Below are positions 42,125 to 52,560 of a DNA stretch of 64,000 nucleotides, piece by piece (within the stretch, counting starts at the first letter, position 1; each line of letters opens with the position of its first letter). The DNA lies in the NCBI GenBank assembly GCA_964023275.1, contig OZ029913.1:47371976-47435975 (forward strand), read 5' to 3'. The notes beneath the pieces were generated by a model that had not been told where the DNA came from, ran no database searches, and saw nothing but the letters and a program-made list of their open reading frames with translations. Source of the stretch: Norana najaformis. Taxonomy: Eukaryota; Annelida; Clitellata; Crassiclitellata; Hormogastridae. The position numbers and the translations under genes are program-made.

Positions 42125-43345
42125 ATGCAATCGGATATTTTAAGATTTACGGAAGAACCGCTAATAGACGAGAGTATCGAACGTTACGAATTCTACGAGT
42201 ACGAACCCGCTGCGAGAACAAATTATAACACACCGGGTCAAATTCGTATAGACGTAATAACTCAAGATATATACGCTCATCCGTCAGAGTCTTATCTACT
42301 ATTCAAAGGAAGACTAACTAAAGCGGATAGAACCGCGTACGTTAATGCCGATGCAGTGGCGTTGACGAATAACGGGCTAATGCATCTTTCCAACCAAATT
42401 TCGTATTCTTTAGCGAATCAAGATATCGAGACGATATATAATCCGGGACAAGCCACCACGATGTTAGGTCTGTTAAGATACCCCGATGGTTTCGCAAAAG
42501 CCCAAGGTCTTAACCAACTGTGGTATAAAGATACTACGAGTACCGCGGTTATAGCTGATAATACCGGGTTCGCGGTTAGACAGGCATATCTTATCCAGAA
42601 CCGAACGCTAAAGGTAAATTCAGTTTCGTCGTGCCGCTAAAACACATTTTTGGTTTCTGCGACGATTACGATAAGGTAATCTACGGCGTGAAACATACTT
42701 TAACGCTAGTACGTAAAGCCTACGACGACGCTATTTTCAAATCTAATGCAGTAGATGGTGCTGGAGCTGCAGTAGTAGCTGCCGGAAAGGTTACGCTCGA
42801 CAAAATTGCTTGGTTTATGCCGCACGTGATCCCAGCCGATACGGAAAGAATGCAATTGTATAAAACTATCGAATCGAAAGTCTCTGTACCCATCGCTTAT
42901 CGGGCTCGTCAGTGCGATACTATATCTGTCGCCCAAACGACCACGTTTAACTGGAGATTAGGCGTTAAGGCCGCTACCGACAGACCTAGATATATAATAG
43001 TAGGTTTCCATACGGGACGTAGCGGCGAACAAAACTCTAATCCATCGATATTCGACCATTGCAATCTTAAAAACGTGTACGCGATGGTGACTTCGGAAAG
43101 ACACCCCGCCACCGACTACGACCTATCGTTTCCCGATCAAGATTTCGGGCGGCTATATCGAGACGCGGCAACGTTTAACGAACAATTCTACGGCACGACC
43201 GAACTAATCACGCAATGCAATATTACGCCGCAAGATTTTAAAGATTTATACCCAATCGTGGTAATCGACGTAAGTAAGCAATCCGAGAGGATAAAAGCTT
43301 TACCCGTACCCCCCCCCCACCACAGATCTGCGCGTAAGACGACCC
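42125..43345 (+). pseudogene. Major capsid protein (double jelly roll), frameshifted and truncated
   Basis: The first frame (42125-42640, 171 codons) holds the N-terminal jelly roll ('PGQIRIDVITQDIYAHPS', 'NNGLMHLSNQISYSL'). The second frame (about 42600-43356) continues with 'PLKHIFGFCDDYDKVIYG', 'LDKIAWFMPHVIP', 'KTIESKVSVPIAYRARQCD' and 'FKDLYPIVVIDVSKQSERIK'. A 1-nt shift near 42595-42610 separates them. After a C10 run at about 43309-43318 the frame is wrong again and only a 'DLRVR' block remains. The roughly 36 C-terminal residues present in the older copy (16190-16860) are missing. It forms the hexameric shell in this virus class. Confidence 0.85.
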
Positions 43346-44187
43346 GTTTTGTATAGATAAACATTACCAAACTCATTATTAACTGATTGAAACTCTATAT
43401 ACACCGAAACGGTGTAGTATCCGGCTTTTTCTGGAGTGAAACGGCTCAATTCTGTACTAAAGCATGCATCGGTGTCGAATGTTAGTACTGAAAATGAAAC
43501 TTTAGTGAAAACGAGGGCAGTTACCGACTCTACCCCCCGTATCCCATCATAGACGTTCGTAGCAGAAAACGCAGGACCTAATACAGCAGTATCTACGTAT
43601 TTTTTGGTAGCCGCATTACTATCACCAGTAGGTTCGGGTAGACCTGTAACACGAGCACCATACATGTAAATGTCTTTATACACATTAATTCTCGAAGTAG
43701 TTCGGTCGGTTTTCACGATTTCGATAGCGACTCCATTATTTACTCGTACGCGGACCCCAATAGTAGTTTGTATCATTACGATATTTCTTTCATCTTTAGG
43801 TACACTACTATCATCACCATAATAAATCTTATTTCCAGTATTACCGAGATGTAGAATAAAACGTTGACCTTCTCGAATATTGACGCAGCCGAGTCTCCTG
43901 GGTATAGACAGATCATCTGAAGAAGAAAGCAAAACATCTCCATTCACGATATCACCGTTCCTCGAAACTTTATTCGCGTCCACATAATTTTTAGTGACAG
44001 CATCTTGTAGATCAGTAGGGTCTGATACGTTAATCAGCTTATGATAATTCAAATCTAAATTTACGGTTACAGCGTTCGTTCCATCCAAACGAAGGAAGTT
44101 TTCATTCATTTGAGATACAGTAACGCCTCCGGAAATTACTCTTTGCGAAACCCCTACATCGGTATGTCCAAATTTATCAACAGGCAT
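43300..44187 (-). CDS. Fibre-like protein with phage-type motifs and C1q/TNF-like end
   Basis: 295 residues. Two copies of the motif 'xTKxYVD' ('DPTDLQDAVTKNYVD' and 'GDSNAATKKYVDTAV') resemble tail-fibre proteins of bacteriophages. The C-terminal third ('FTPEKAGYYTVSVYIEFQS') looks like the start of a C1q/TNF-type beta sandwich but breaks off soon after 'VYLYKTG', running antisense into the capsid gene. Its position next to the capsid and its fold suggest a receptor-binding spike; inferred. Convergent with the capsid gene. Confidence 0.7.
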   Translation of the reverse strand: MPVDKFGHTDVGVSQRVISGGVTVSQMNENFLRLDGTNAVTVNLDLNYHKLINVSDPTDLQDAVTKNYVDANKVSRNGDIVNGDVLLSSSDDLSIPRRLGCVNIREGQRFILHLGNTGNKIYYGDDSSVPKDERNIVMIQTTIGVRVRVNNGVAIEIVKTDRTTSRINVYKDIYMYGARVTGLPEPTGDSNAATKKYVDTAVLGPAFSATNVYDGIRGVESVTALVFTKVSFSVLTFDTDACFSTELSRFTPEKAGYYTVSVYIEFQSVNNEFGNVYLYKTGRLTRRSVVGGGYG

Positions 44188-44207
44188 TTTTATTTGTTAA
44201 TATTTTT

Positions 44208-44637
44208 TTAATATAAATTGTTGATAACTTCTTGAAAGTCTGCACCATCACCAACCATCTTCTTCAACACGTATAAACACAAATGTCCACAAAACACTTC
44301 ATTATTAGGTTGTATTCGTTCGCTGTTATAATACACCGGACTGCGTAAATATTCTAACAACTCGTCAGGGGGAGGGAGTCCGTAACTATCGAAATAATGC
44401 TTTTTCATACGATTCTTCACCCAAACAACCCAATGCGTCCCCTCTCCGTTAGAATCGTCTAGGTTGAGGATACCGCACTCGTTCGTTCTCGGTCTTTTAG
44501 GTAATTGGTCTCGTAGGTACACTCCTCTGAAATTCGGGATCTTAATCTTTTTTACCGCATTGAGTAGTTGTATATTCGATAACGTTTGGTAATGTGGCTC
44601 CACAAACGTCTATTTCTTTAACGATTCCGTAACTCAT
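44208..44637 (-). CDS. Adenain-like (Ulp1-fold) cysteine protease
   Basis: 131 conserved residues with the full catalytic set: His in 'GTHWVVW' (residue 57 of the open frame), Asp in 'YFDSYGLPPP' (72), Cys in 'FCGHLCLYVL' (105). This is the maturation protease of Polintons and adenoviruses, expected to cut pVI/pX-like and core proteins at Gly-rich sites. The open frame starts at a GTG (44601-44603), not an ATG. A well-placed ATG at 44635-44637, right after TAATATAAAAAA, opens a different frame for about 30 codons, so a 1-nt shift near the 5' end is likely. Confidence 0.85.
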
Positions 44638-44664
44638 TTTTTTATATTAGTTTAAATATATATG

Positions 44665-47600
44665 CTAAACATTTAGCGAATAATGCCCATAAGCTAATGT
44701 GTGAATTCCATCTATCGTCATTACTCGTTTATCGTCGTCCGCGGATAATGCGACTTTATTAACCTCTTCGGTAAACAAATCGTGTTTATACGATCTAATA
44801 ACGTTCATTTTTCGTAATTGTTCTCTTTTAGTAAACAAGCAGTCTTTGTAGTCGTCGTGAGTAATCTGTTTCTTAACAACGCACTTCTTAACACCTTTAC
44901 ATTTCTTGTATTCATCACAATCCATTCTACACGAGTACAATTTAGCTCTCAATCCTACAAACTCTTCAATTTGCTTTCCCCCAGCTTCGTCTTTAAACAT
45001 GCCGATAACTTTCTTGTTAATTCCAATTTCTAAACCCAATGGATGGGTATCGCATACGCCTAACACCGCGTCTTTAGGATACTCGCTAGTATCGAATCTT
45101 CCTCGAACGTCGTCGGCGATATCGGCGTAAAAATCTTCCGTTTTTATTTCATACATTAACGAATCGGTATCAGTAAATAATAATTTAACCCTATCTTCGT
45201 ATTTTGTCTTTACGTAATTATAATGAAAGTCGTACATTAACGTTTTACTCAAGTCTAGTATACACATACCTAGATATACCGGTTTATTGTAATACACCCT
45301 CGTTTTTCTCATGTGGATGGCGATCAAATTCTCGTCAAAAATAGTACAACTATCGTAATTGGGTTTCGCGGCTAGTTTAATAGCCTGCTTTTCATCGCAT
45401 ACCAATCTTACATCGACTCTATTTTCTATGTTCTCCATCGTCTTCCCGAACACGCTGTTGTTCATCAGTTTGAAAAAGTCCTTCTCGAAATCGTTAGTAG
45501 CACTCGTTCGTAATCGCGTGTTCAAATCGATGTATTCTTTCAACCAAGTACTTTGTTCGAATAGTATCCCTCTATGAATTTTCGCTACCTTCAACCCAAG
45601 ACTTTCGTACAGTTTTAAATTTTCATAATGTAATACATAATTCTTTTTATCGTTTAAATTTGGAATTAGTTTCCGTGCCGGGTTTTACATTTTCAGGAGC
45701 TAAAGGATAATCGTTGTGAAGATCGTGTAATTCGTTAGGATATTCCAAGTCTACTTCTAATATACATCCTAGGGATCCTTCGTCAGTAAGACTTTTCCAA
45801 TTATCCAACTCGTCTTTTTCCATCCATCTAAATCCACGAGTTGGTAGTAATTGACTCATAGCCCATCCGTATAAATTATTAGCATCTAGATAAGCGATGA
45901 ATTTAGACTCCTTCGAACTATCGAATGCCCGCATATATTTATTGTTCGCTTTCGCGTAACGATTCGAAATTGTACTGATTCCTCCTCTCGTGCCGTTCTT
46001 AACCATTAGAAGCATATCATAATCGCTTAACAATTCTAATTCTACTCCGGTTAACTTCAATGCAGCATCCCAAGCTAGTCCTGGTGATGTGTAATACCAC
46101 GCAGGGTCTAGACCGTAGTTACTCGAGCACACATCTCTAAAATTCTCGAATACATCGGCTAACAGTAAAACATCGGATTCGTTGTACAAGTCGTGGTAAT
46201 CTCTTAAGGTCTTACACCCAAACTCTTTCCATACCGTTTGCGCGTGCTGGTATTGTTCGTCGCTAATATTAGAATCGTTTAGTCTCGAATAGAAAGCATC
46301 CTTTGGAGGTAGTTTAGTCTCATTCAGTTTTTCAACGCAATCGACGTAATCGTATGGATAAACTCCTTTTCGTAGTAAAAGATCGAGCCGTACACCGGAG
46401 TAATTCGCGCTAAGATTTTTACATTGGTCTTTACTTAGATTCTTCGATAACGCATCGAGACTCGAAGCCATGAATTTAGAACTGTCGATAAAACGCAGTT
46501 CTCTTTTAACGAGTATTTCTTTACCATCCTCCCAATACTTATCGACTATAACCTCTCTGCTAAACGATACGTACTTTTCTTCGTTGTTGGGAATACAATT
46601 GATCTTCTCGCCGTTATCACCGCGCAGTTCCTTTATAAATAGATGACTGTCGTACCCAGAAAGATTATGAAACACTACTGGGAAAAACTTTGGCACTTTG
46701 TAGCTTAGTTTACAGCTATTATGAGCAGCGCCTCTAAACTTACCAGTAAGGTGGCAGTGATCTCTAACTTTATCGCCCTCTAACTCTTTACAACATATAT
46801 GGCATATACTAGCTTCGTTATACCTCTTCTTATCATCTTCGGTAAATATCATCTTCTTCTGAAATTTAAAACTCCGGTATATGTTTTTTATATTATCTTC
46901 AAGCGTATCTATAAATATTTGGGCAACATCCTCTTCGTCGGTTTTCGCCGTAAACTTTACCAGGTCTTGAGAATAAAGTTCGTCGTCGAAACATTTGATG
47001 TGATAGCAAAACGAGCTAGGCGTATGCTTTTGGTACTGGTTGGTGTAAGACACGCTAGGATCGGGGTGACACATATCGATCGGTTTTATGAAAGATTCGA
47101 AATCCGCGTACACAATGAACGGGACTCTCATCGTTCTATAATAGTTTTTAAATTGTAACATAGTATTAGGTTCTGGTAGTTCCACTCTCACAACACCGTG
47201 GTTGCTGCAGTGCTCCGTATGCTTAACGAGAGCTTCTTCCCTTTCAAAACCATTAAGACAACGCCGGCAATAATACATGAGGGTTTTTGCTTTACTAGTT
47301 TGAGAAGATAATAATCTGCTAAGACTTTTAATCAAACAATAATGTCGCGTGTTATCATCCGCAATCAGTAGTAAATCGATAGGTGTAACGACGGTAGATC
47401 CGTTTCGATTAGATATTCTTAACGGATATACAAATCTTTCGTAGCCGAAAACATTAACGCTTAGATTATTATTTTTCTCGACTATCGATGTCTTTCAACG
47501 AAACGGGGAAATTAATTTCATTCCAATTAAAATTTTCAGATTGCGTTCGTAGTAATTCGGTTATTCGTTTAGGGTTTTTATCAACAGGATTTACGGCTCT

Positions 47601-48452
47601 AGTAATACACCATTTAAAACACTCATCGTCTTCGTTCTCCATATTGATAATAGCCTTTTTGCTAGCTAGTTCTTTCGGTAATGGAATGTATGAATTACCT
47701 TTTAATGGTTTATAAACAGCCGTATTAATATCTAGCTTTACCACAGTCTTAAATCTCCAATTACTTCCTCGCATCTGGAAAACAGCCATAGACTCCAACA
47801 TCTTATCTTTCATATTACTGTACACCTCACTTGCATCGGTAGTATCTAAATTAACTTCAGTTTTCGTCACGAATGGAATATCGCTATAGGTCACCTCCCC
47901 AGATTTCATATCTGCACGCTCCATCGTACAAGTGAGAACCAAATTAATCTTTGTTTGGCGATTACTCGTAAACAAATTAATTATCTGTGGTTCGACCTTA
48001 CTAAGAAAAGACTCGGCATCTATTCCTTCAATCCCATAGATTGTGTATTGTTTAGCAAACCCCTTTATAGCGGTAGCGGTCTCTTGAATTTCAAACTTGT
48101 TCTTTTTAAAAAGTTTACTGTAAATAGAATTTACTTTTCTTTTCAATGCTTCTAACTTTTCGCTCACAATTCTTTTTGGTTCCTCTAGTATATAACTTTC
48201 AATCCAATCAACAATATCTTTGGTGGAAGTATTAATCGTTGATTTAATTTTGTTAAAAACTTCCTTGACATACGAAACTGGCAAAGGCGTAAGTGTTGGT
48301 ACACCTATTTCAGGGAATGGATCATCAAGCAAATTATGCTTCGCGTTAATAGCTCTGATCAACACCGCTTTTCGTAACTTGTGATAGCCTTTCAACCCAC
48401 GCTGTTTCGCTATATCTCGTAATTCGCGAATTGTTTTCGAATTGTAGTCCAT
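44665..48452 (-). pseudogene. Protein-primed DNA polymerase B, two frameshifts
   Basis: The replicative polymerase, about 1260 codons in three consecutive frames: 48452-47469, about 47490-45647, and about 45670-44665. The N-terminus (MDYNSKTIRELRDIAKQRGL) looks like a SAP-type DNA-binding helix pair. Exo I 'VYADFESF' is near 47100, a CxxC..HCH..H zinc/HNH-like insert at 46720-46815, Exo II 'FHNLSGYDSHLF' near 46660, and Exo III 'ESDVLLLADV' near 46170. Pol A 'DANNLYGWAMSQLLP' is near 45870, motif B 'NNSVFGKTMEN' near 45440, and motif C 'FTDTDSLMYEI' near 45165. All catalytic Asp residues are present. The shifts lie near 47480 and 45668, both beside A-runs. Confidence 0.9.
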
Positions 48453-48587
48453 TTTATTATAGCAAATTATTTTCTTTAAACCAAAATGTTAAAATATTTT
48501 TTGCACAAAAGATGATACATATAGAAATTCCTGGATGTTTATGTAGGCGGGGAAAACTGATAGTTTCGATGAACCTATAATATGGTT

Positions 48588-48720
48588 GCGTGCGCGAAAA
48601 TTGTGAATTTCCAGTAGTTTCGATGACGTCATCATGTGATTATTTTGACGGGGAACCTATAGGTTGAAATTTAACCTATAGTTTTGGTTGTTGTGCTAGA
48701 ACCCGGGTTTCACATCTACT
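48588..48720 (-). repeat. Right terminal inverted repeat, 133 bp
   Basis: The reverse complement of 33663-33795 with one mismatch. It ends CACATCTACT at 48720. It holds one TGACGTCA (48624-48631). Only one subterminal unit is present on this side. Confidence 0.95.
48624..48631. promoter_or_regulatory. CRE-like palindrome TGACGTCA, right TIR
   Basis: The third copy of the element's CRE-type palindrome. It is about 170 bp upstream of the polymerase ATG (48450-48452, minus strand), a plausible promoter position. Confidence 0.5.
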
Positions 48721-48726
48721 AATACC
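48721..48726. repeat. Target site duplication AATACC (right)
   Basis: Identical to 33657-33662. It defines the right boundary of the Polinton insertion. Confidence 0.9.
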
Positions 48727-49288
48727 TTGCAAGAATTGCTGAATATAGTGTACTATATAATAATTTTTTAATATAAACTTACATATATGACCATATAACT
48801 GGTTTTATATGTAACTTCCATTATACATATATTATATATCTACATATACTGGTTATATATGTAACTTGATTATAAATATTCATGTATTTCCCGTATGTAT
48901 ATACAAAGCCATAAAATATCAGGTTATCTATTTAATTTTGCAACATCGACAACTGTTAGCTTCACGTCATTTGCTCCCATCTACTTTTCTCGTCAAGATA
49001 ATTTCGTAGCCTATAAGTAGAGCCTTTACTGCACAAAAGGGCCTTTACAGAAAGAGTGAGGTATCCTTGGGTAACAAGGCCCGGGCAGTAATAAGGCCCA
49101 CCACGTCAAACTTCACTCTTATGATTCGAATCGCTAGATGTCGCTACAGGTGACCTGCCTTGACCTGTGAACTAGTTTAGTTGTGCATGCGTATTGATTA
49201 TCGCTGATATTTTTAAATTCTGCGGAAGGTAAGATTCTTGTCAGTGTTTTTTCTTAATTATCTTATTTCCATTTGTACTAATATCTTA
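48727..49288. other. Polinton right flank, no gene
   Basis: AT-rich, with tandem TATATGTAACTT-like strings at 48785-48880. The strings GGGTAACAAGGCCC and AATAAGGCCCACC near 49063-49100 recur in related form at 51045-51085 and 52098. Confidence 0.4.
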
Positions 49289-50905
49289 ATTATTCGGTAC
49301 GACTGAATATTTTGTAACCAACTCCGATTCGTATGATATTATACCTTATGATAGTTCTCGACATGACTATTCCAACGCGCCTATTCCCGTCTTCCGCAAA
49401 CAATCCGGCGATTTTATACGAATTTTTAAGTTCGTCACTTCATGCGTAAATATCGACATCTGCCATTCGGAATCCGGGAGTATTGATCGCAAGCCGGAGG
49501 TAGCGTGCAACCATAGACCAGAGTGTACATCGCCAACAAGAGGTAACACGCAACATACAATGTATAGCATTACATTTCATGTTAAACTGCCAATCTTCGC
49601 CATGCAAACAATGAATGTTTGCATGCCCAGAGACCACCACGAGGAGGTGTTGGCTAAGAGGTCTCCGTGGCTCATCCGTCTCCAATCCTGCGTTTTATGC
49701 CGCCAGATATAATTTAAAGACCGCCCAATTTGAGACTTAAGAAAGTTACGAAATTCGCCCCCAAATGAAAAGAATTATTGAACCGAATCGTTAGCAAAAG
49801 TTACGCACGCCGTTTCGCTTAAGAACACCTTCCGGAAGGTCGTTCTTGATATCAGCGAGGTCGGCTAGTTTAGACATCTTCAAACGGACTGATAATAAAC
49901 AAGCACGAAAAATACTAAATTACGGTGACTTGCTACATAATAGCAGCCATCACTGTTATAAATTCAACGCATTATCATAAATTCTAGTTCCTTGATTTCA
50001 ATGGCCTTCATATTACTCATGCGCCCAAAAACTGTAACATGCTGCCATTTATAAATGTTATACACTGTTACAAATTCAACACAGTATCATAAATTCTGGT
50101 TCCTGCATTTGCGCTGTTTGATTTCATTGGCCTTCATATTACTTCAAAAATTGCAACGTGCTCCCATTTATCACATGATATTATAGTCGATGTTAAACTT
50201 CATACTGACCTCTTTGTCGTGTAAATCGTGCGTCTTGTAAATCTCGCTTTCCACACCGGTAAACAATATCTCACCAGTACAATTAGCACAGGCAAAAGAA
50301 GGAATTACACGCATTACCTACCTTACATAGACCTGTAAGTGCAGGAAACGCGCTTTAGTCCAATGGTATTTTACAGGTGTCTTATAGCGCTATACGCCAG
50401 TTATGTTAGCGCCAATGCTAGGTACAACATAATGCTATGTATGTATGTACATTGTACGTTGCACATGCACATAACTTTGGCGCAGAAGAACCAAAACTGA
50501 TTGCATTTATGAAACTTAAATATGAAACTTAATTGTTAATTAATTATGAAACTGAATTGTTAAAATATTTATGTATATGCCTTTGAATTTCTGTATAAAA
50601 AATACTCTCCATAAAAAAACTCAATACAAAACCCATGACGTAACTGGCTCAATGCCGTATCTAGTCCTACTACGTCTATGGTTGCGCGCTACCTCCGGCT
50701 TGCGATCAATACTCCCGGATTCCGAATGGCAGATGTCGATATTTACGCATGAAGTGGCGAACTTTAAAAATTCGTATAAAATCGCCGAATTTTTTGCGGA
50801 AGACGGGAATAGGCGCGTTGGAATAGTCATGTCGAGAACTATCATCAGGTATAATATCATACGAATCGGAGTTGGTTACAAAATATTCAGTCGTACCAAT
50901 TATTC
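49289..50905. mobile_element. Non-autonomous element with about 230-bp inverted repeats
   Basis: 49289-49518 and 50675-50905 are inverted copies of each other with roughly 96% identity (CGACATGACTATTCCAACGC and CATTCGGAATCCGGGAGTAT in both). The 1.15-kb interior has no ORF of note but contains a tandem duplication (49951-50170) and a small perfect hairpin, CATGCAAACA/TGTTTGCATG, near 49598. No target duplication was found, and the ORFs inside the arms are mirror shadows. It is possibly a MITE-like or foldback transposon. Confidence 0.65.
49951..50170. repeat. Tandem duplication of about 110 bp
   Basis: CACTGTTATAAATTCAACGC and CACTGTTACAAATTCAACAC start two copies that both continue through TCATAAATTCT, GGCCTTCATATTACT and a TGC(T/C)CCATTTAT end, with small indels. 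Confidence 0.75.
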
Positions 50906-51069
50906 CTTACTCGGCGTACAGCAAGCAACTTGTAATAATGATATTCGTAAATGTCGAAGATTGGCCAAGACTATATAGGCTGAAAACCGAGAATGCATTT
51001 TAGAATTGCCCGGATATTGACTGATATGCTTATGGCGGTGTAGTCCGGATAACAAGGCCCATCTTGATG

Positions 51070-51104
51070 TGGGTAATAAGGCCCTACTGGCCTTATTACC
51101 CACA
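51070..51104. repeat. Hairpin GTGGGTAATAAGGCC / GGCCTTATTACCCAC
   Basis: A 15-bp perfect stem with a 5-nt loop (CTACT), about 90 bp upstream of the pogo-like transposase frame. Related strings occur near 49065-49100. It may be abutting terminal repeats of transposons; unproven. Confidence 0.6.
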
Positions 51105-51194
51105 ACAGTGGTACTAGTGCTAAACATTTGACTGAACTTGATCAAATGGAATTTTTTTACTGTTTCTAACTAGTTTATAAAATGATGATTATAT

Positions 51195-51863
51195 TTGCTT
51201 GTGAACAGATACGAAATGGGTAAGAAGGGCCAAGGCATAAGAGGAAAATGGAACGAAGAAACCTTGGCCAAGGCTATAGATGCAGTTAAAGGTGGTGTGT
51301 CACAGAGAAATGCTGAAGCTACATTTAAGATTCCTCAGCGCTCACTTTGCAACCATTTGAGATCAGGTACCAGTAAAAAATGCATGGGGAGGAAGAGTGT
51401 ACTTATAGTTGAGCAAGAAAGAGAACTTGTTCTGCGAATAATACGCTTTAGTGATGTGGGCATGCATATCACAACTTCGATGCTTAGAAGACATGCATAC
51501 CAATTCTGTGAAAAAAATAACCTGAAGCATTCTTTTAGCAGTAATACATGCACTGCTGGCAGAGATTGGATGAAAGCATTTTTACAGCGAAATCCATATG
51601 TTGTGCAGAGAAGGGCACAACACATGAATCCTGCGAGAGCGCAGAAGCTTAATCGGTACATAGTTAGAGACTATTTTACTAAGCTGGAGAAGGTGATGGC
51701 AGAATTACAGCTGTTAGACAAGCCTGATAGGCTGTATAATATGGATGAAAAGGGTTGCCAGCTTGGACTTCATCATCAGCAGAAAGTGCTAGCAGGAAAA
51801 GGAAGTAAACGGGTTCATCTTGTTGCTCCAGAGCAACAAGATGAACCCAAGATGAGCCCCTAA
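51195..51863 (+). pseudogene. Pogo/Tigger-like transposase, C-terminally truncated
   Basis: 222 codons. An N-terminal psq-type helix-turn-helix ('EETLAKAIDAVKGGVSQRNA', 'FKIPQRSLCNHL') is followed by a CENP-B-like second DNA-binding block ('WMKAFLQRNP') and the start of the DDE catalytic domain ('LYNMDEKGCQLG', first Asp). The remaining two acidic residues are missing because GC-rich, unrelated sequence begins at about 51858. The start could be the second Met (51213, MGKKGQG). Function in the family: cut-and-paste transposition with TA target sites. Confidence 0.8.
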
Positions 51864-52560
51864 AGTCCTACCCCCCCCAAAGTCCTACCTGCACCTCACC
51901 GCGGTGGGGGGTGAACAGCTAAGTAGGGGATTGCCCGGTGGGGCTATGCCATCAGTGGTGAATGTCCAGGGGAAACCCTGGGCAGAAGGACCACCTTGGG
52001 CGTTTCGCGAGGTGGACAGGCCTACCGTGAACCCTGAAAATAGCTGGCTAACGCAGGAGGCAGGTGCTGGAAGGACACCTGAGGGCGCAAGAGGTCAATA
52101 AGGCCCACCGGCTTCCTTACCCTGCCAGAAGAGGATTGGGCACCGTCTGGCATAGAGACCAAGAAACCTCATCATGACTATGTACCTGAACAGAGAAGTG
52201 GGCAACAACGTGAACGGGGCTTCCCATCAACGGATGAGGAGCGTCGCGTCCGGCAGGGGTGGAATAGACGGGGCCACCCAGGTCGTAAACAAGAGAAATC
52301 CCTGTGCAAAAGGAAAATGGATATGTAGAAGGAACGAGGAGCAGAGGAAGACAACAGAAGACATGGATGGACAACATAAGAGAAGATCTGGAGGGAATGA
52401 AAATAAGCATGAGAGAAGCAAGGGACAAGATCAGCGACAGAGAACAGTGGAGACGACAGGTTGAGGACTCATCGTCGGCGATGGCCTGACGGAGGAGAAG
52501 CAAAGAAGAACATACTACTTGTAATTGTGCTGTAAGCGTTGTGGATGCTGACTTCTTTGG
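51860..52560 (+). mobile_element. Short internally deleted LINE-like sequence
   Basis: GC-rich sequence abutting the truncated transposase. In the frame of 52304-52489 it encodes 'GRQQKTWMDNIREDLEGMKI' and 'SDREQWRRQVED', the characteristic C-terminal end of a LINE ORF2. The upstream 300 bp are GC-rich and resemble a 5' leader. No nuclease or RT is present, so this is either a 5'-leader plus 3'-tail SIDE-type element or a truncated copy. Confidence 0.55.

Larger units (their letters stand above)
33663..48720. mobile_element. Polinton/Maverick (adintovirus-like) element, 15058 bp
   Basis: A complete element: matching termini AGTAGATGTG and CACATCTACT, 133-bp inverted repeats with one mismatch, and a 6-bp target duplication. 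The gene set is that of an integrating virus-like genome: protein-primed polymerase B, rve integrase, adenain-like protease, packaging ATPase, major and minor jelly-roll capsid proteins, small core proteins, a PLA2-like protein and a fibre-like protein. The central block 37155-43360 is all on +; polymerase, protease and fibre are on - at the right end; integrase and the PLA2-like gene are on - at the left. Gaps between genes are 20-110 bp. Confidence 0.95.

Noticed and set aside
44818-47158. Several + strand frames of 70-119 codons
   Set aside because: They are antisense shadows of the polymerase gene, whose motifs lie on the minus strand.
49293-50978. Frames of 67-135 codons in the inverted repeats
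   Set aside because: The same sequence is open on opposite strands in the two arms, and no domain is recognisable.
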